From: Synechococcus sp. WH 8109
GTDB taxonomy: Bacteria > Cyanobacteriota > Cyanobacteriia > PCC-6307 > Cyanobiaceae
Length of the DNA: 64,000 nt
Direction of reading: 5' to 3'
Assembly: GCF_000161795.2 (NCBI RefSeq)
Contig: NZ_CP006882.1
Location: 1-64,000, forward strand
Positions 10,767 through 20,091 of the stretch are shown in pieces; the first letter of the stretch is position 1; every line of letters begins with the position of its first letter. Below the pieces are notes generated by a model that did no database searches, was not told where the DNA came from, and saw nothing but the letters and a program-made list of their open reading frames with translations. Made by a program: the position numbers and the translations under genes.

Positions 10767-10816
10767 CCGCTGGTTAGGTTGGTCAGACTTCACTCAAAGC
10801 TGGGCGCAGTAGCTCT

Positions 10817-11551
10817 TTGGTCCAGTCCAATCCCAGACCTGATCTGCCGCTGTCCGCAAGGCTTCGGCAGGATCTGAAAAACGACCTGATTGCAGGGTTG
10901 CTGGTGGTCATTCCATTGGCAACCACCATTTGGCTGTCAACGATCGTCAGTCGCTTTGTTCTGGCGTTCCTGACCTCGATACCGAAGCAGTTCAATCCGT
11001 TCATCACCCTGAATCCACTGCTTCAGGATCTGATCAATCTGGCTCTCGGTCTCACGGTGCCTCTGATGGGCATCCTTCTGATCGGCTTGATGGCCCGAAA
11101 CATCGTGGGTCGCTGGCTGTTGGAGTTCGGTGAAGGCACCTTGAGCCGGATTCCCCTGGCTGGATCGGTCTACAAGACCCTCAAGCAGCTGCTTGAAACC
11201 TTTTTCCGCGACAACTCCTCTCGCTTCCGTCGTGTTGTTCTCGTTGAGTATCCACGGGAGGGATTGTTCAGCGTTGGTTTTGTCACCGGGGAGGTGGGGC
11301 CTTCACTTCAATCCGATCTGAAGGAGCCCCTGTTGAGTGTGTTCATTCCCACCGCTCCGAATCCCACCACCGGTTGGTACACCCTTGTTCCAGCTGGATC
11401 CGTCCGAGAGCTTGAGATCAGCGTTGAAGAAGCCTTCCGAACGATCATTTCGGCCGGCATCGTCAACCCCGATGATCGTGAAGCTCCTGTGAATCGGAGT
11501 TTCTCCAGCCTTATGGCCCAGTTACGGGCTTCTGCATCTCCTTCCAGCTGA
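10817..11551 (+). CDS. DUF502 family integral membrane protein
   Basis: A 244-residue protein with two strong transmembrane segments (about residues 22-47 and 65-92). The DUF502 core follows: L-S-R-I-P-L-A-G-S-V-Y-K-T-L-K-Q near residues 110-125, F-R-R-V-V-L-V-E-Y-P-R-E-G in the middle and V-F-I-P-T-A-P-N-P-T-T-G-W-Y. The biochemical role of the family is unknown; plant homologues (COV proteins) sit in endomembranes. The start is TTG at 10817, the most upstream start in frame that gives a plausible N-terminus. The gene ends three bases before the nusB ATG, so the two are likely transcribed together. Confidence 0.88.
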   Translation: MVQSNPRPDLPLSARLRQDLKNDLIAGLLVVIPLATTIWLSTIVSRFVLAFLTSIPKQFNPFITLNPLLQDLINLALGLTVPLMGILLIGLMARNIVGRWLLEFGEGTLSRIPLAGSVYKTLKQLLETFFRDNSSRFRRVVLVEYPREGLFSVGFVTGEVGPSLQSDLKEPLLSVFIPTAPNPTTGWYTLVPAGSVRELEISVEEAFRTIISAGIVNPDDREAPVNRSFSSLMAQLRASASPSS

Positions 11552-11554
11552 GTC

Positions 11555-12190
11555 ATGGCCACACGATCCCTTACACGCGAGCTGGCCTTGCTGGTGCTTG
11601 GTCAGGTGCCGGAACAGAAGTCAGCTTCAGTCGCTGACCAGGCCCTTGATTCGATCCTGGACCAGGCCCTCGACACCCTCACCCAGCACTGGCGTGATTC
11701 GCTTGATGCCAGTGCTGCAGAGCTCGATCAAGCGCAGCAGTCCCTGGTGGACAGCGAGCTACAGCAGGGCGAACCAGGAACCCATGACACCGTCCGCACT
11801 CATCTGCGCGCCTCTTTGAGTTCGGCTGAACAGGTGCTGAATGGTTTGTCAGCCAGCCTTGAGTTGCCTCGGCTGTTGTTGCTTGGCGACCAGGAGCAGA
11901 TTCGCCGCGGCGCTATGGAGCGGGTTCAGAAGGTGCTCACCCAGCGCGAGGGCATCGACAGACGGCTGGATCAGGTGATGGAGGGCTGGAGACTGACCCG
12001 GCTTCCGCGGATCGATCGGGACATCCTCCGATTGGCTGTCGTTGACCTGGAAAGCCTGCGTACTCCGGCTCCGGTGGCGTTCAACGAGGCGGTTGAGCTG
12101 GCCAACCGTTACAGCGATGACCAGGGTCGCCGGATGATCAATGGTGTGTTGCGTCGCTTCCATGACGCTCAATCGAAAGCGTCGGCCTGA
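11555..12190 (+). CDS. nusB: Transcription antitermination factor NusB
   Basis: NusB with NusE (ribosomal S10) binds boxA RNA and supports antitermination on rRNA operons. The 211 residues exceed the usual 140-160 because of an insertion in the middle, as in other cyanobacterial NusB proteins. The C-terminal helical core is recognisable: R-I-D-R-D-I-L-R-L-A-V-V-D-L near residue 150, F-N-E-A-V-E-L-A-N-R-Y-S-D and the terminal G-V-L-R-R-F. The last base of its stop is the A of the ftsY start (TGATG), implying translational coupling. Confidence 0.93.
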   Translation: MATRSLTRELALLVLGQVPEQKSASVADQALDSILDQALDTLTQHWRDSLDASAAELDQAQQSLVDSELQQGEPGTHDTVRTHLRASLSSAEQVLNGLSASLELPRLLLLGDQEQIRRGAMERVQKVLTQREGIDRRLDQVMEGWRLTRLPRIDRDILRLAVVDLESLRTPAPVAFNEAVELANRYSDDQGRRMINGVLRRFHDAQSKASA

Positions 12191-13704
12191 TGGTGTTCAA
12201 CTGGTTCGAACGACAGGCTGAGGAGTCACCGACGCCGGAGCCGATGCCCACCCTCGCGCCGACGCCGGAACCGACGGCTGGTGGGACTGATGCTCCCGTT
12301 TCAGCAGCGCCGGAGCCGACTCCAGCTCCTGCAGCTATTGAGGAAGAGGATGAGGCTCTGGTTTGGGCTCGCGAGGCCTATGCCCGGCTGAAGGCTCAAC
12401 AACAGGCCGCGGCCTCTATTGCCGAAGCGGCCCCCGAGCCCCCCCCTGCGCCCAGTCCAGAACCAGCGCCTTCACCTTCACCAACCCCAACACCAGGACC
12501 GGCACCGTTACCAACGCCTCTACCGAAGCCGTCTCCAGCACCAGCCCCCGGACTGTCTCTGCTGGAGCAGGCCGCGGCTCAACGCCAGCAGCGTCAGCAG
12601 GATCTGGATGAACGGGCTTTCGAGGCTCCCCCTGCGCCCACGCCGGCTCCCACCCCTGCGCCAGCTGTCGACTCAGAAGAGCTGCAGTTGGGTGACTTTG
12701 ATCAGGATTTCACCTGGTCTGCTGAGGTGCTTGCAGCCCAGGGCCGTCGCGTCGATCAGGTTTCCCTCGAGGAAATTGATTGGTTGGGTCGGCTTCGCCG
12801 CGGTCTTGAAAAGACCCGTCAGGGTTTTGTCACCAGCCTTCTGGAGAATCTCGGTGACGATCCGCTTACGCCGGAGGTTCTCGACGATCTCGAAACCCTC
12901 CTGCTGAGGGCGGACGCTGGCGTCCAGGCCACCGATCAGGTGCTGGATGCCTTGCGACAGCGGATGAATGAGGAGGTGGTCGATCCTGCGGAGGGGATTC
13001 GCTTCCTCAAGGAACAGCTGCGTGGCCTGTTGGATGCCCCGATCCAGGCCAGTGGTGTTCCTCTTCTGGCCCCCGAACGGGATCGCCTCAACATCTGGTT
13101 GATGGTGGGGGTGAATGGTGTTGGTAAGACCACCACCCTTGGAAAACTTGCCAACCTTGCTGTTCGCAGCGGCTATTCAGCTCTGATCGCGGCCGCCGAC
13201 ACCTTCCGGGCTGCAGCTGTCCAGCAGGTTGAGGTCTGGGGAGAGCGCAGTGATGTTCCAGTGGTGTCCAACCCCAGCAGCAATGCCGACCCCGCTGCCG
13301 TTGTCTTCGACGCGATTGGTGCCGCTCGCTCGCGCAAGTCTGATCTGCTGTTGGTGGACACCGCCGGACGCTTGCAGACCAAGCACAACCTGATGGAGGA
13401 ACTCCAAAAAGTCAGAAAGATCATTGACCGTTTGGCGCCGGAGGCGAAGGTTGAATCCCTGCTGGTTCTTGATGCAAGTCAGGGTCAGAACGGGCTTCGC
13501 CAGGCCATGGCCTTTGCCCAGGCGGCCGGCCTTACCGGAGTTGTGATCACCAAACTCGATGGCACGGCCCGTGGCGGCGTCGCGCTGGCGGTGTCGTCTG
13601 AGGCTGGATTGCCGATTCGTTTCATCGGTGCTGGGGAAGGGATTCGCGATTTGCGCCCCTTCAACAGTTTTGAATTCGTTGAGGCTCTGCTGGCCGGACG
13701 CTGA
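12190..13704 (+). CDS. ftsY: Signal recognition particle receptor FtsY
   Basis: The SRP receptor GTPase that docks ribosome-nascent-chain complexes at the membrane. The NG domain occupies about residues 195-504: G-V-N-G-V-G-K-T-T-T-L-G-K is the P-loop (near residue 305), D-T-A-G-R the switch, T-K-L-D-G-T-A-R-G-G the guanine-specificity motif and G-A-G-E-G-I-R-D-L the closing loop. The first 180 residues are an extreme Pro/Ala/Thr/Glu-rich low-complexity region in place of the acidic A domain of E. coli FtsY. The total of 504 is normal for cyanobacteria. It overlaps nusB by one base. Confidence 0.95.
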   Translation: MVFNWFERQAEESPTPEPMPTLAPTPEPTAGGTDAPVSAAPEPTPAPAAIEEEDEALVWAREAYARLKAQQQAAASIAEAAPEPPPAPSPEPAPSPSPTPTPGPAPLPTPLPKPSPAPAPGLSLLEQAAAQRQQRQQDLDERAFEAPPAPTPAPTPAPAVDSEELQLGDFDQDFTWSAEVLAAQGRRVDQVSLEEIDWLGRLRRGLEKTRQGFVTSLLENLGDDPLTPEVLDDLETLLLRADAGVQATDQVLDALRQRMNEEVVDPAEGIRFLKEQLRGLLDAPIQASGVPLLAPERDRLNIWLMVGVNGVGKTTTLGKLANLAVRSGYSALIAAADTFRAAAVQQVEVWGERSDVPVVSNPSSNADPAAVVFDAIGAARSRKSDLLLVDTAGRLQTKHNLMEELQKVRKIIDRLAPEAKVESLLVLDASQGQNGLRQAMAFAQAAGLTGVVITKLDGTARGGVALAVSSEAGLPIRFIGAGEGIRDLRPFNSFEFVEALLAGR

Positions 13705-13739
13705 AGCGTTGCTACCTTGCGGACCCTGGGGGTGCGAGG

Positions 13740-15152
13740 TTGAGCAGCAAGCCGCCCGGACGTCATCCCAGCTCTGCGCAGCTGACCGGGAGCCCCTCGC
13801 CCGAGGCTATGGCTTCGTTGCGTCAGCTGTTTGACAGCCTCAGCAGCGAACAGCGCCGCAATCAGGATCTGTTGGTCTCTCTGGGGTTTGCCCTCCGCAG
13901 CTTCACCAACCTCCAGCGCTTTCTTGAGCTTGTGCCTGTTGTGGCCTCGCGTCTGGTGGGTGTTGAGGGGGCCTTGCTTGTTCCGTTTCAGTCGGATGGT
14001 CGCCTCTGGCGTGATCAGCTTCAGGGAAGTCCAGCTGAGCCGTCCCAGGATCTGCTGCGGCGTTTGGCAGCCTTTGAACCCGGCTCTGCCGTGGGCTTCG
14101 GCAGCGACGACCAGCAGCTGTTGGCGCTAGACCGGCTGGTGCAACGCTGCCTTCCTAAAGCGGCTTTGTTTGCCACGTCTGTGACGGCCCGTGGTCGGAC
14201 GCGGGGCCGCCTTTACGTGTACGCCCGCAACGGCTCGTTGGTCTGGACTGAGGTGCACCGTCGGCACGTTCAGTTGGTGGCGGATCTGACTGGTGTTGCG
14301 ATCGAAAACGATCAGATGCTGCAGGACGCCCGCCGGCATGAGCGGGTGGATCGACAACTCAGCATCGGTGCAGAGATTCAGGCCCAGTTGTTGCCGGATC
14401 GCTGCCCCGTGATCGAGGGCGTTGATCTGGCCGCGCGCTGTCGGCCTGCGTTTCAGGTGGGTGGTGACTACTACGACTTCATTCCCACCCGTCCGGAACT
14501 CATCGGTCGACGCCGTGAGCGGGGTCGCTGGGCCCTGGTGATGGGTGATGTCATGGGGAAGGGCGTGCCTGCCGGTCTGCTGATGACGATGTTGCGCGGG
14601 ATGCTGCGCGCGGAGGTTCTCAGTGGTCTGCCACCGGATCGGATTCTTCACGACCTCAACCAGCTGGCGCAGGAAGACTTGGCGCAGTCGCACCGGTTTG
14701 TGACGCTGTTTTATTCCGACCTGGATCCGCGCACGCTGCGGTTGCGTTATGCCAATGCGGCCCACAATCCGCCCCTGCTTTGGCGCGCTGAGCGACGGGT
14801 GATCATGCGGCTCGATGCGGCTGGGCTGCTGATCGGTCTCCAACCCGAAGCTGAGTTCGCCCTTGGCGAGATTCGCCTTGAACCGGGAGACGTGTTGCTC
14901 TACTACACCGATGGTGTCACTGAAGCACCGGGGATCACGGGCGATCGTTTCGATGAGGCGCGGCTGATTCGTGCCCTTGAAACGGCCTGTCGCGGTGGTC
15001 AGGGAGCGCAGGGAATTCTTGAAAGCCTGTTTGAACGCTTGGACCGTTTTGTTGGTCCGGATCGTCAGTTGGAGGATGATGCGTCGCTTGTGGTGCTGAA
15101 AGTTCCGGAGGCGGTCACGTTGCCGAGTGTGCAGGGACGGTCAATCGCCTGA
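13740..15152 (+). CDS. RsbU/SpoIIE-type PP2C serine phosphatase with N-terminal GAF-like domain
   Basis: A 470-residue signalling phosphatase. An N-terminal GAF-like domain (residues about 45-200) precedes a PP2C SpoIIE/RsbU catalytic domain (about 225-455). Metal-binding motifs are [21 protein letters not shown] and Y-Y-T-D-G-V-T-E-A. Family members dephosphorylate anti-sigma-factor antagonists in partner-switching cascades; the target here is not visible. The start is TTG at 13740 after a G-rich stretch (ctgggggtgcgagg) serving as ribosome binding site. An ATG 69 bases downstream (MASLRQ) is an alternative. It lies in line between ftsY and argH. Confidence 0.88.
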   Translation: MSSKPPGRHPSSAQLTGSPSPEAMASLRQLFDSLSSEQRRNQDLLVSLGFALRSFTNLQRFLELVPVVASRLVGVEGALLVPFQSDGRLWRDQLQGSPAEPSQDLLRRLAAFEPGSAVGFGSDDQQLLALDRLVQRCLPKAALFATSVTARGRTRGRLYVYARNGSLVWTEVHRRHVQLVADLTGVAIENDQMLQDARRHERVDRQLSIGAEIQAQLLPDRCPVIEGVDLAARCRPAFQVGGDYYDFIPTRPELIGRRRERGRWALVMGDVMGKGVPAGLLMTMLRGMLRAEVLSGLPPDRILHDLNQLAQEDLAQSHRFVTLFYSDLDPRTLRLRYANAAHNPPLLWRAERRVIMRLDAAGLLIGLQPEAEFALGEIRLEPGDVLLYYTDGVTEAPGITGDRFDEARLIRALETACRGGQGAQGILESLFERLDRFVGPDRQLEDDASLVVLKVPEAVTLPSVQGRSIA

Positions 15153-15180
15153 CAAGCTGAGGAAATCGACGGATGAATTG

Positions 15181-16599
15181 ATGGCTGGTGGGGTGACCGG
15201 TGGTGCAGCAGGCACCTGGAGCGATCGTTTTGAGCAGGGTCTGCATCCCTTCATCGAGGAGTTCAACGCTTCCATCGGTTTTGACCTGACCCTTCTTCAG
15301 GAGGATCTCGATGGGTCGATCGCCCATGCCCGGATGCTCGCCAGCGTCGGAGTGATCACGGAAGGGGAGGCTGAGCAGCTGGTGGAGGGCCTGGATACCG
15401 TTCGTGCTGAGGCGGCATCCGGCAGTTTCCAGCCCGGCTTGGCTGATGAGGACGTTCATTTCGCTGTGGAACGCCGGCTGATTGCCTTGCTCGGTTCCGT
15501 GGGCAAGAAGTTGCATACCGGACGCAGCCGCAACGATCAGGTTGGGACTGACCTACGTCTCTGGCTACGGCGACGGCTGGATGGTCTGGATCAGGATCTG
15601 CAGCGGTTGCAGGGGGCGCTGCTGACCCAGGCGGATCGCCATCGCCGCACCATGATTCCCGGGTACACCCACCTGCAGCGGGCTCAGCCGCTCTGTCTCG
15701 CCCATCACCTGCTCGCCTATGTCGAGATGCTGCAGCGCGACCGTGAGCGACTTCAGGATGTGAGGAAACGCGTGAACATCTGCCCGCTTGGCGCTGCTGC
15801 TCTGGCGGGCACGCCGGTCCCGATTGATCGCCAGTGCACCGCGAAGGAGCTGGGTTTTTCAGCGGTTTATGCCAACAGTCTCGATGCGGTCAGTGACCGC
15901 GATTTCTGCGTTGAGTTCTCCGCTGCCGCCTCTTTGGTGATGGTGCACCTCAGCCGTCTGGCGGAAGAGGTGATCGCCTGGGCGTCCGAGGAATTCGGCT
16001 TCGTGCGGCTCAGTGACCGCTGTGCCACGGGCAGCAGCCTGATGCCTCAGAAGAAGAATCCCGATGTGCCTGAGCTGGTTCGGGGGAAGACCGGACGGGT
16101 CTTCGGACATCTACAGGGATTGCTGACCATGATCAAGGGTCTTCCTCTTGCTTACAACAAGGATTTTCAGGAAGACAAGGAGGCCCTGTTTGATGCCTTC
16201 CGCACAACACGTGATTGTGTTGAGGCGATGGCGATTTTGTTTGAGGAAGGCCTTGATTTCAGGGTCGAGCGCCTCAATGAAGCGGTGGAGCAGGATTTCT
16301 CCAACGCAACGGATGTTGCCGACTATCTGGTGTCTCGCGGTGTTCCATTTCGCGAGGCTTATCAATTGGTCGGTGCTGTCGTCCGGCGCTGTCTAGACCA
16401 GCGATGTCTGTTGCGGGACCTTGATCTAAGTGCCTGGAAGGAACTCCACCCGGCCTTTGAGGCGGATCTGCACGACGCCTTGGCTCCCCGTGCTGTTGTG
16501 GCGGCCCGTCGCAGTGAAGGGGGGACAGGATTTGAGCGAGTTGATGAACAGCTTCAGCGCTGGTTACAGCGTTTCAACGGAACTCAGCCGGTGGGATGA
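15181..16599 (+). CDS. argH: Argininosuccinate lyase
   Basis: The last step of arginine synthesis, splitting argininosuccinate into arginine and fumarate. It belongs to the fumarase/aspartase superfamily. The signature [12 protein letters not shown] near residue 285 is intact, as are [12 protein letters not shown] near residue 112 and the T-H-L-Q-R-A-Q-P segment. The length of 472 from ATG 15181 is typical. The frame is open a further 54 bases upstream, but that part overlaps the phosphatase gene and adds a non-conserved N-terminus. Confidence 0.96.
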   Translation: MAGGVTGGAAGTWSDRFEQGLHPFIEEFNASIGFDLTLLQEDLDGSIAHARMLASVGVITEGEAEQLVEGLDTVRAEAASGSFQPGLADEDVHFAVERRLIALLGSVGKKLHTGRSRNDQVGTDLRLWLRRRLDGLDQDLQRLQGALLTQADRHRRTMIPGYTHLQRAQPLCLAHHLLAYVEMLQRDRERLQDVRKRVNICPLGAAALAGTPVPIDRQCTAKELGFSAVYANSLDAVSDRDFCVEFSAAASLVMVHLSRLAEEVIAWASEEFGFVRLSDRCATGSSLMPQKKNPDVPELVRGKTGRVFGHLQGLLTMIKGLPLAYNKDFQEDKEALFDAFRTTRDCVEAMAILFEEGLDFRVERLNEAVEQDFSNATDVADYLVSRGVPFREAYQLVGAVVRRCLDQRCLLRDLDLSAWKELHPAFEADLHDALAPRAVVAARRSEGGTGFERVDEQLQRWLQRFNGTQPVG

Positions 16600-16725
16600 C
16601 TCTCACCCATAACCGGGTCTACGCTTAATCAGCCAGAGGTATGTCACTTCGTTCCGGAGTCATGGCCCGATGGCAATGTTCAAGGCCTCATCGGTCCACT
16701 GTTTCGTACCCGGTCCACGCAAAAC

Positions 16726-17298
16726 GTGAGCATTTTTGTCGGCAACCTTCCCTTCCGCGCTGAGCAGGAAGATGTGATCGAACTGTTTGCCCAGTTCGGT
16801 GAAGTGACCAACTGCGCGCTGCCCCTTGAGCGGGATACAGGCCGCAAGCGTGGTTTTGCTTTCATTGAGATGGCCGATGAGTCCACCGAAGAGGCAGCGA
16901 TTGAGGGGCTGCAGGGTGCCGAACTGATGGGCCGTCCTTTGCGGATCAATAAAGCTGAGCCCCGCGGCAGCGCCCCCCGTCGTGGTGGCGGCGGCTATGG
17001 CGGTGGCGGCTACGGCGGTGGCGGTGGTGGTTATCGCGGTGGCGGCGGCTATGGCGGCGGCGGCGGCGGCGGTGGCGGCGGTGGCGGTGGCGGTGGTTAT
17101 GCCGGTGGCGGTGGCGGCGGTGGTTATGCCGGTGGCGATCGTCCTTCCGGTGCACGGGGCTGGGAAGACCGCAGCTATGGCGCCCGCGATAACGCTGGTG
17201 AGGGCAATGCCTACGATGAAAGCCGCAGCCGTCGTCGCCGTGGATCTTCCAGTGGGGGTGGCGATGACTATTCCGGTTACGGCGGAGCTGAGGGCTGA
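16726..17298 (+). CDS. RRM RNA-binding protein with glycine-rich tail
   Basis: A 190-residue RNA-binding protein. A single RRM covers residues 1-80, with RNP2 (S-I-F-V-G-N-L) at the extreme N-terminus and RNP1 (K-R-G-F-A-F-I-E) at about 43-50. From residue 85 the chain is dominated by G-G-G-Y and poly-G runs (16.98-17.14 kb), followed by a basic S/R-rich end. Cyanobacterial Rbp proteins of this type are cold- and stress-responsive and bind RNA non-specifically or at the membrane; that role is inferred from the family. The start is GTG at 16726. The 126-base leader after argH is long for this genome and may be regulatory. Confidence 0.93.
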   Translation: MSIFVGNLPFRAEQEDVIELFAQFGEVTNCALPLERDTGRKRGFAFIEMADESTEEAAIEGLQGAELMGRPLRINKAEPRGSAPRRGGGGYGGGGYGGGGGGYRGGGGYGGGGGGGGGGGGGGGYAGGGGGGGYAGGDRPSGARGWEDRSYGARDNAGEGNAYDESRSRRRRGSSSGGGDDYSGYGGAEG

Positions 17299-17311
17299 CC
17301 TCAGCCGTTGA

Positions 17312-18307
17312 TCAGAGCCCTGCTTCCTTAAGTTGCTGCCCGGCATTGAGTAGTACATCCAGATCGGCCCCTGGGCGCTGGGCTTTCTCCCCCAGCTCCC
17401 GGCGCCAGTGCCGCGCACCACGAACGCCTTCCACCAGTTGCACCAGGTGACGGCAGAGGTCCCAGATTCGGCCTCCTCGCTCCAGATGAGCGGCCGCATG
17501 GGGAAGCAGTCCGTTCACAACGTCTGACGCCAGGATCTGGCGTGATTCCTCCCCGAAAATGAGGGCATCGACGCTGGTCCAGCGCAGGGGATGGCTGTAG
17601 GCCGCTCGGCCCACCATGGCGCCATCGCACCCTTCCAGTGCCTGAAGGCAGTCTTCAGGGGATTCCAGCCCCCCGTTGAGTTCAATCACCAGGTCGGGGC
17701 GGCGTTGCTTAAGCGCCACCACGCGCTCATGCTGCAGCGGAGGAATCGTCCGGTTCTGCTTGGGATCGAGGCCCTCCAGCCAGGCCTTACGGGCATGAAC
17801 AGCGAAGCGGCTGGCCCCCGCCAGCGCCACCCGATCCACGAAGTTCGTCAGCAGCGCATCGCTGTCCAGATCGTCAATGCCGATTCGATGTTTCACGGTC
17901 ACGGGGAGTCCTCCTGCGTCCACCATGGCTTCCACGCAGCGGGCGACCAGATCTGGTTCCGCCATCAGGCAGGCACCGAAATTTCCGGCTTGCACCTTCT
18001 GGCTGGGACAACCCACATTGAGGTTGATCTCGTCGTAGCCCCAGTCCTGCGCCAGTCGCGCCGCCTCGGCCAGCAGGACTGGGTCGTCCCCCCCCACCTG
18101 CAGGGCGATGGGATGCTCCACAAGATCAAAGTCCAGCAGCTTGTTACGTCGCTTGTTGTGGTGCAGCGCCTGGGCCACCACCATTTCGCTGTAGAGCAGG
18201 GCCCTGCGGCTGATCTGCCGCATCAGCACCCGGAAGTGACGGTCGGTGCAATCCAGCATCGGGGCCACACTGAAGCGGTAGGCAGCGGTAGATCCGGAGG
18301 CAGTCAT
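17312..18307 (-). CDS. dusA: tRNA-dihydrouridine synthase, DusA type
   Basis: An FMN-dependent enzyme reducing uridines in the tRNA D-loop. A TIM barrel begins with F-S-V-A-P-M-L-D-C-T-D-R-H-F near residue 12. The catalytic cysteine region is N-V-G-C-P-S-Q-K-V-Q-A-G-N-F-G-A-C-L (about 94-111), and the substrate and FMN motifs are V-K-H-R-I-G-I-D-D and F-A-V-H-A-R-K-A-W-L. The last motif is typical of DusA rather than DusB or DusC. ATG at 18307 is preferred; a TTG lies directly before it. The gene converges on the RRM gene and diverges from msrB across about 40 bp. Confidence 0.94.
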   Translation of the reverse strand: MTASGSTAAYRFSVAPMLDCTDRHFRVLMRQISRRALLYSEMVVAQALHHNKRRNKLLDFDLVEHPIALQVGGDDPVLLAEAARLAQDWGYDEINLNVGCPSQKVQAGNFGACLMAEPDLVARCVEAMVDAGGLPVTVKHRIGIDDLDSDALLTNFVDRVALAGASRFAVHARKAWLEGLDPKQNRTIPPLQHERVVALKQRRPDLVIELNGGLESPEDCLQALEGCDGAMVGRAAYSHPLRWTSVDALIFGEESRQILASDVVNGLLPHAAAHLERGGRIWDLCRHLVQLVEGVRGARHWRRELGEKAQRPGADLDVLLNAGQQLKEAGL

Positions 18308-18347
18308 CAATCCATTAGAACCGCCCGAGATTCCCGCTTCAGCACCG

Positions 18348-18851
18348 ATGAGTTTGAGTGCCGCCGTTCTGTCCCGTCGATCGCTGCTGTTCGCGGCAAT
18401 GTCAGTGGTCTTTGGCAGTCTCTGGAGACCTCAGCCTGTGCTGGCGGCATCCAAAGCTGGCGATCCCTCGTGGGATCTCAATGCCGACAAGTGGCGTGAG
18501 CGGTTGTCTCCCCAGGCCTATGACGTGTTGCGCAATGAGGGAACGGAGCGCCCGTTCACCAGTCCGCTTAATGGGGAGAAGCGTTCCGGCACCTATCACT
18601 GCGCTGGTTGTGATGCAGCCTTGTTTTCGTCGGAGGCCAAATTCGATAGCGGAACCGGCTGGCCCAGCTTCTGGCAGCCCCTGGATGGAGCCATCGCCAC
18701 AAAAGTAGATTTCAAATTGATCCTGCCGCGCACGGAATACCACTGCAGCTGTTGTGGTGGGCACCAGGGCCACGTGTTCAATGACGGACCGCGACCCACC
18801 GGCAAGCGCTACTGCAACAACGGTGTCGCCCTCCGCTTCCAGCCCGCTTGA
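18348..18851 (+). CDS. msrB: Exported peptide-methionine (R)-S-oxide reductase
   Basis: Repairs oxidised methionine (R-sulfoxide) in proteins. The N-terminus holds a twin-arginine-like signal (L-S-R-R-S-L-L-F-A-A-M then hydrophobic residues and V-L-A-A), so the enzyme is probably exported to the periplasm or lumen. The mature domain has two CxxC pairs for zinc (C-A-G-C and C-S-C-C), the G-T-G-W-P-S-F segment, H-V-F-N-D-G-P and the catalytic cysteine in K-R-Y-C-N-N-G-V-A-L. The more usual R-Y-C-I-N is slightly altered. The length is 167. Its 3' end overlaps the next gene. Confidence 0.94.
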   Translation: MSLSAAVLSRRSLLFAAMSVVFGSLWRPQPVLAASKAGDPSWDLNADKWRERLSPQAYDVLRNEGTERPFTSPLNGEKRSGTYHCAGCDAALFSSEAKFDSGTGWPSFWQPLDGAIATKVDFKLILPRTEYHCSCCGGHQGHVFNDGPRPTGKRYCNNGVALRFQPA

Positions 18852-20091
18852 TCTGATTGTTGTTGGTGGTGGTCCTGCCGGGTACATGGCGGCGATCACT
18901 GCAGCCGAGCAGGGGGTTCGGCGGGTGCTGGTGCTGGAAGGCACCCCTGAGCCCCTCCAGAAGGTGCGCATCAGCGGTGGCGGTCGCTGCAATGTCACCC
19001 ATGCCTGCTGGGACCCCCGTGAACTGGCAACCCATTACCCCCGTGGCAGTCGACCCTTGCGTGGCGCCTTCAGTCGCTTCGCCTGCGGCGATGCGATCGC
19101 CTGGTTTGACGAACATGGGCTCACGCTGGTGGAAGAACCCGATGGACGGATGTTTCCGCAGCAGAACCGTTCTGAGGCCGTGATTCAGTGCCTGCAGAAG
19201 GCGGCAAGGGCGTCGGGTGTCCAGCTGCGCACGAAGGCGATGGTCCAGCAGGTGCGCGTTCACCCCGAGGGGGGGTTTGTGCTCGAGGGCCGCGGCCTCG
19301 AGCCTTTGCATGGGGGCTGCTTGATGTTGGCCACGGGGGGGCATCCCAGTGGCCGAAACCTGGCGGCAGCCCTCGGCCACCAGGTGGTGCCGCCGGTGCC
19401 ATCGCTGTTCAGCCTTGCCCTGCAGGCACCGGCCCTATCGGCCTGCAGTGGCATTGCTATCGACGATGTGGGCCTCGATCTCAAGCTGGGTGATCAGCGC
19501 TTCCGCCAGACCGGGCGGGTCCTGATCACCCACCGTGGTCTGAGTGGACCCGCCACGTTGCGCCTCTCAGCCTTTGCCGCCAGGGCCCTGCATCAGAATC
19601 GCTACAAGGGTGAACTGAAGTTGGATTGGAGTGCTGGGTTGGGGCGGTCGGGGCTGACCGAGCGGTTTCAGCAATGGCGACAGGAGCAGGCCCGGCGAAC
19701 CCTTTCAGCAGCGAAGCCCTTGGAACATCTGCCGCGGCGGTTGTGGCAAGCCTTTTTGACCATGGCTGGGGTGGAGCCAGAGCGCCGTTGGGCGGATCTG
19801 CCGATCAAGGCGGAGCGTCGATTGGTGGAGCTGCTCTGTGCGCAGAGTGTGCCGATCCAGGGACGTGGACCCTTTGGGGAGGAGTTCGTCACCGCCGGCG
19901 GTGTCACCTTGGGGGAGGTCAACCTGGCCACGATGGAGAGCCGCCGCTGCCCCGGTCTTTACCTGGCGGGTGAACTGCTGGATGTGGATGGGGTGACCGG
20001 CGGTTTCAACTTTCAGGCTTGCTGGAGCGGCGGTTGGCTGGCGGGCCAGGCCATCGCTGCAGTGCTCACTGGATCTGATCAAACACGGTGA
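18823..20091 (+). CDS. HI0933/BaiN-family NAD(P)/FAD-dependent oxidoreductase
   Basis: A flavoprotein of the HI0933 (YhiN/BaiN) family, about 422 residues. The Rossmann FAD motif is V-V-G-G-G-P-A-G-Y-M-A-A, followed by K-V-R-I-S-G-G-G-R-C-N-V-T-H, the family signature. The C-terminal motif G-V-T-G-G-F-N-F-Q-A-C-W-S-G-G is also characteristic. The physiological substrate is not established for cyanobacterial members. I chose GTG at 18823 because it limits overlap with msrB to 29 bases; ATG at 18781 is also in frame and would overlap by 71. The gene end overlaps the decayed pilC tail on the opposite strand. Confidence 0.9.
   Translation: MSPSASSPLDLIVVGGGPAGYMAAITAAEQGVRRVLVLEGTPEPLQKVRISGGGRCNVTHACWDPRELATHYPRGSRPLRGAFSRFACGDAIAWFDEHGLTLVEEPDGRMFPQQNRSEAVIQCLQKAARASGVQLRTKAMVQQVRVHPEGGFVLEGRGLEPLHGGCLMLATGGHPSGRNLAAALGHQVVPPVPSLFSLALQAPALSACSGIAIDDVGLDLKLGDQRFRQTGRVLITHRGLSGPATLRLSAFAARALHQNRYKGELKLDWSAGLGRSGLTERFQQWRQEQARRTLSAAKPLEHLPRRLWQAFLTMAGVEPERRWADLPIKAERRLVELLCAQSVPIQGRGPFGEEFVTAGGVTLGEVNLATMESRRCPGLYLAGELLDVDGVTGGFNFQACWSGGWLAGQAIAAVLTGSDQTR

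Noticed and set aside
16980-17140. Repeat array resembling a CRISPR or satellite
   Set aside because: The GGC/GGT repeats are codons of the Gly-rich tail, in frame with no spacers of fixed length.
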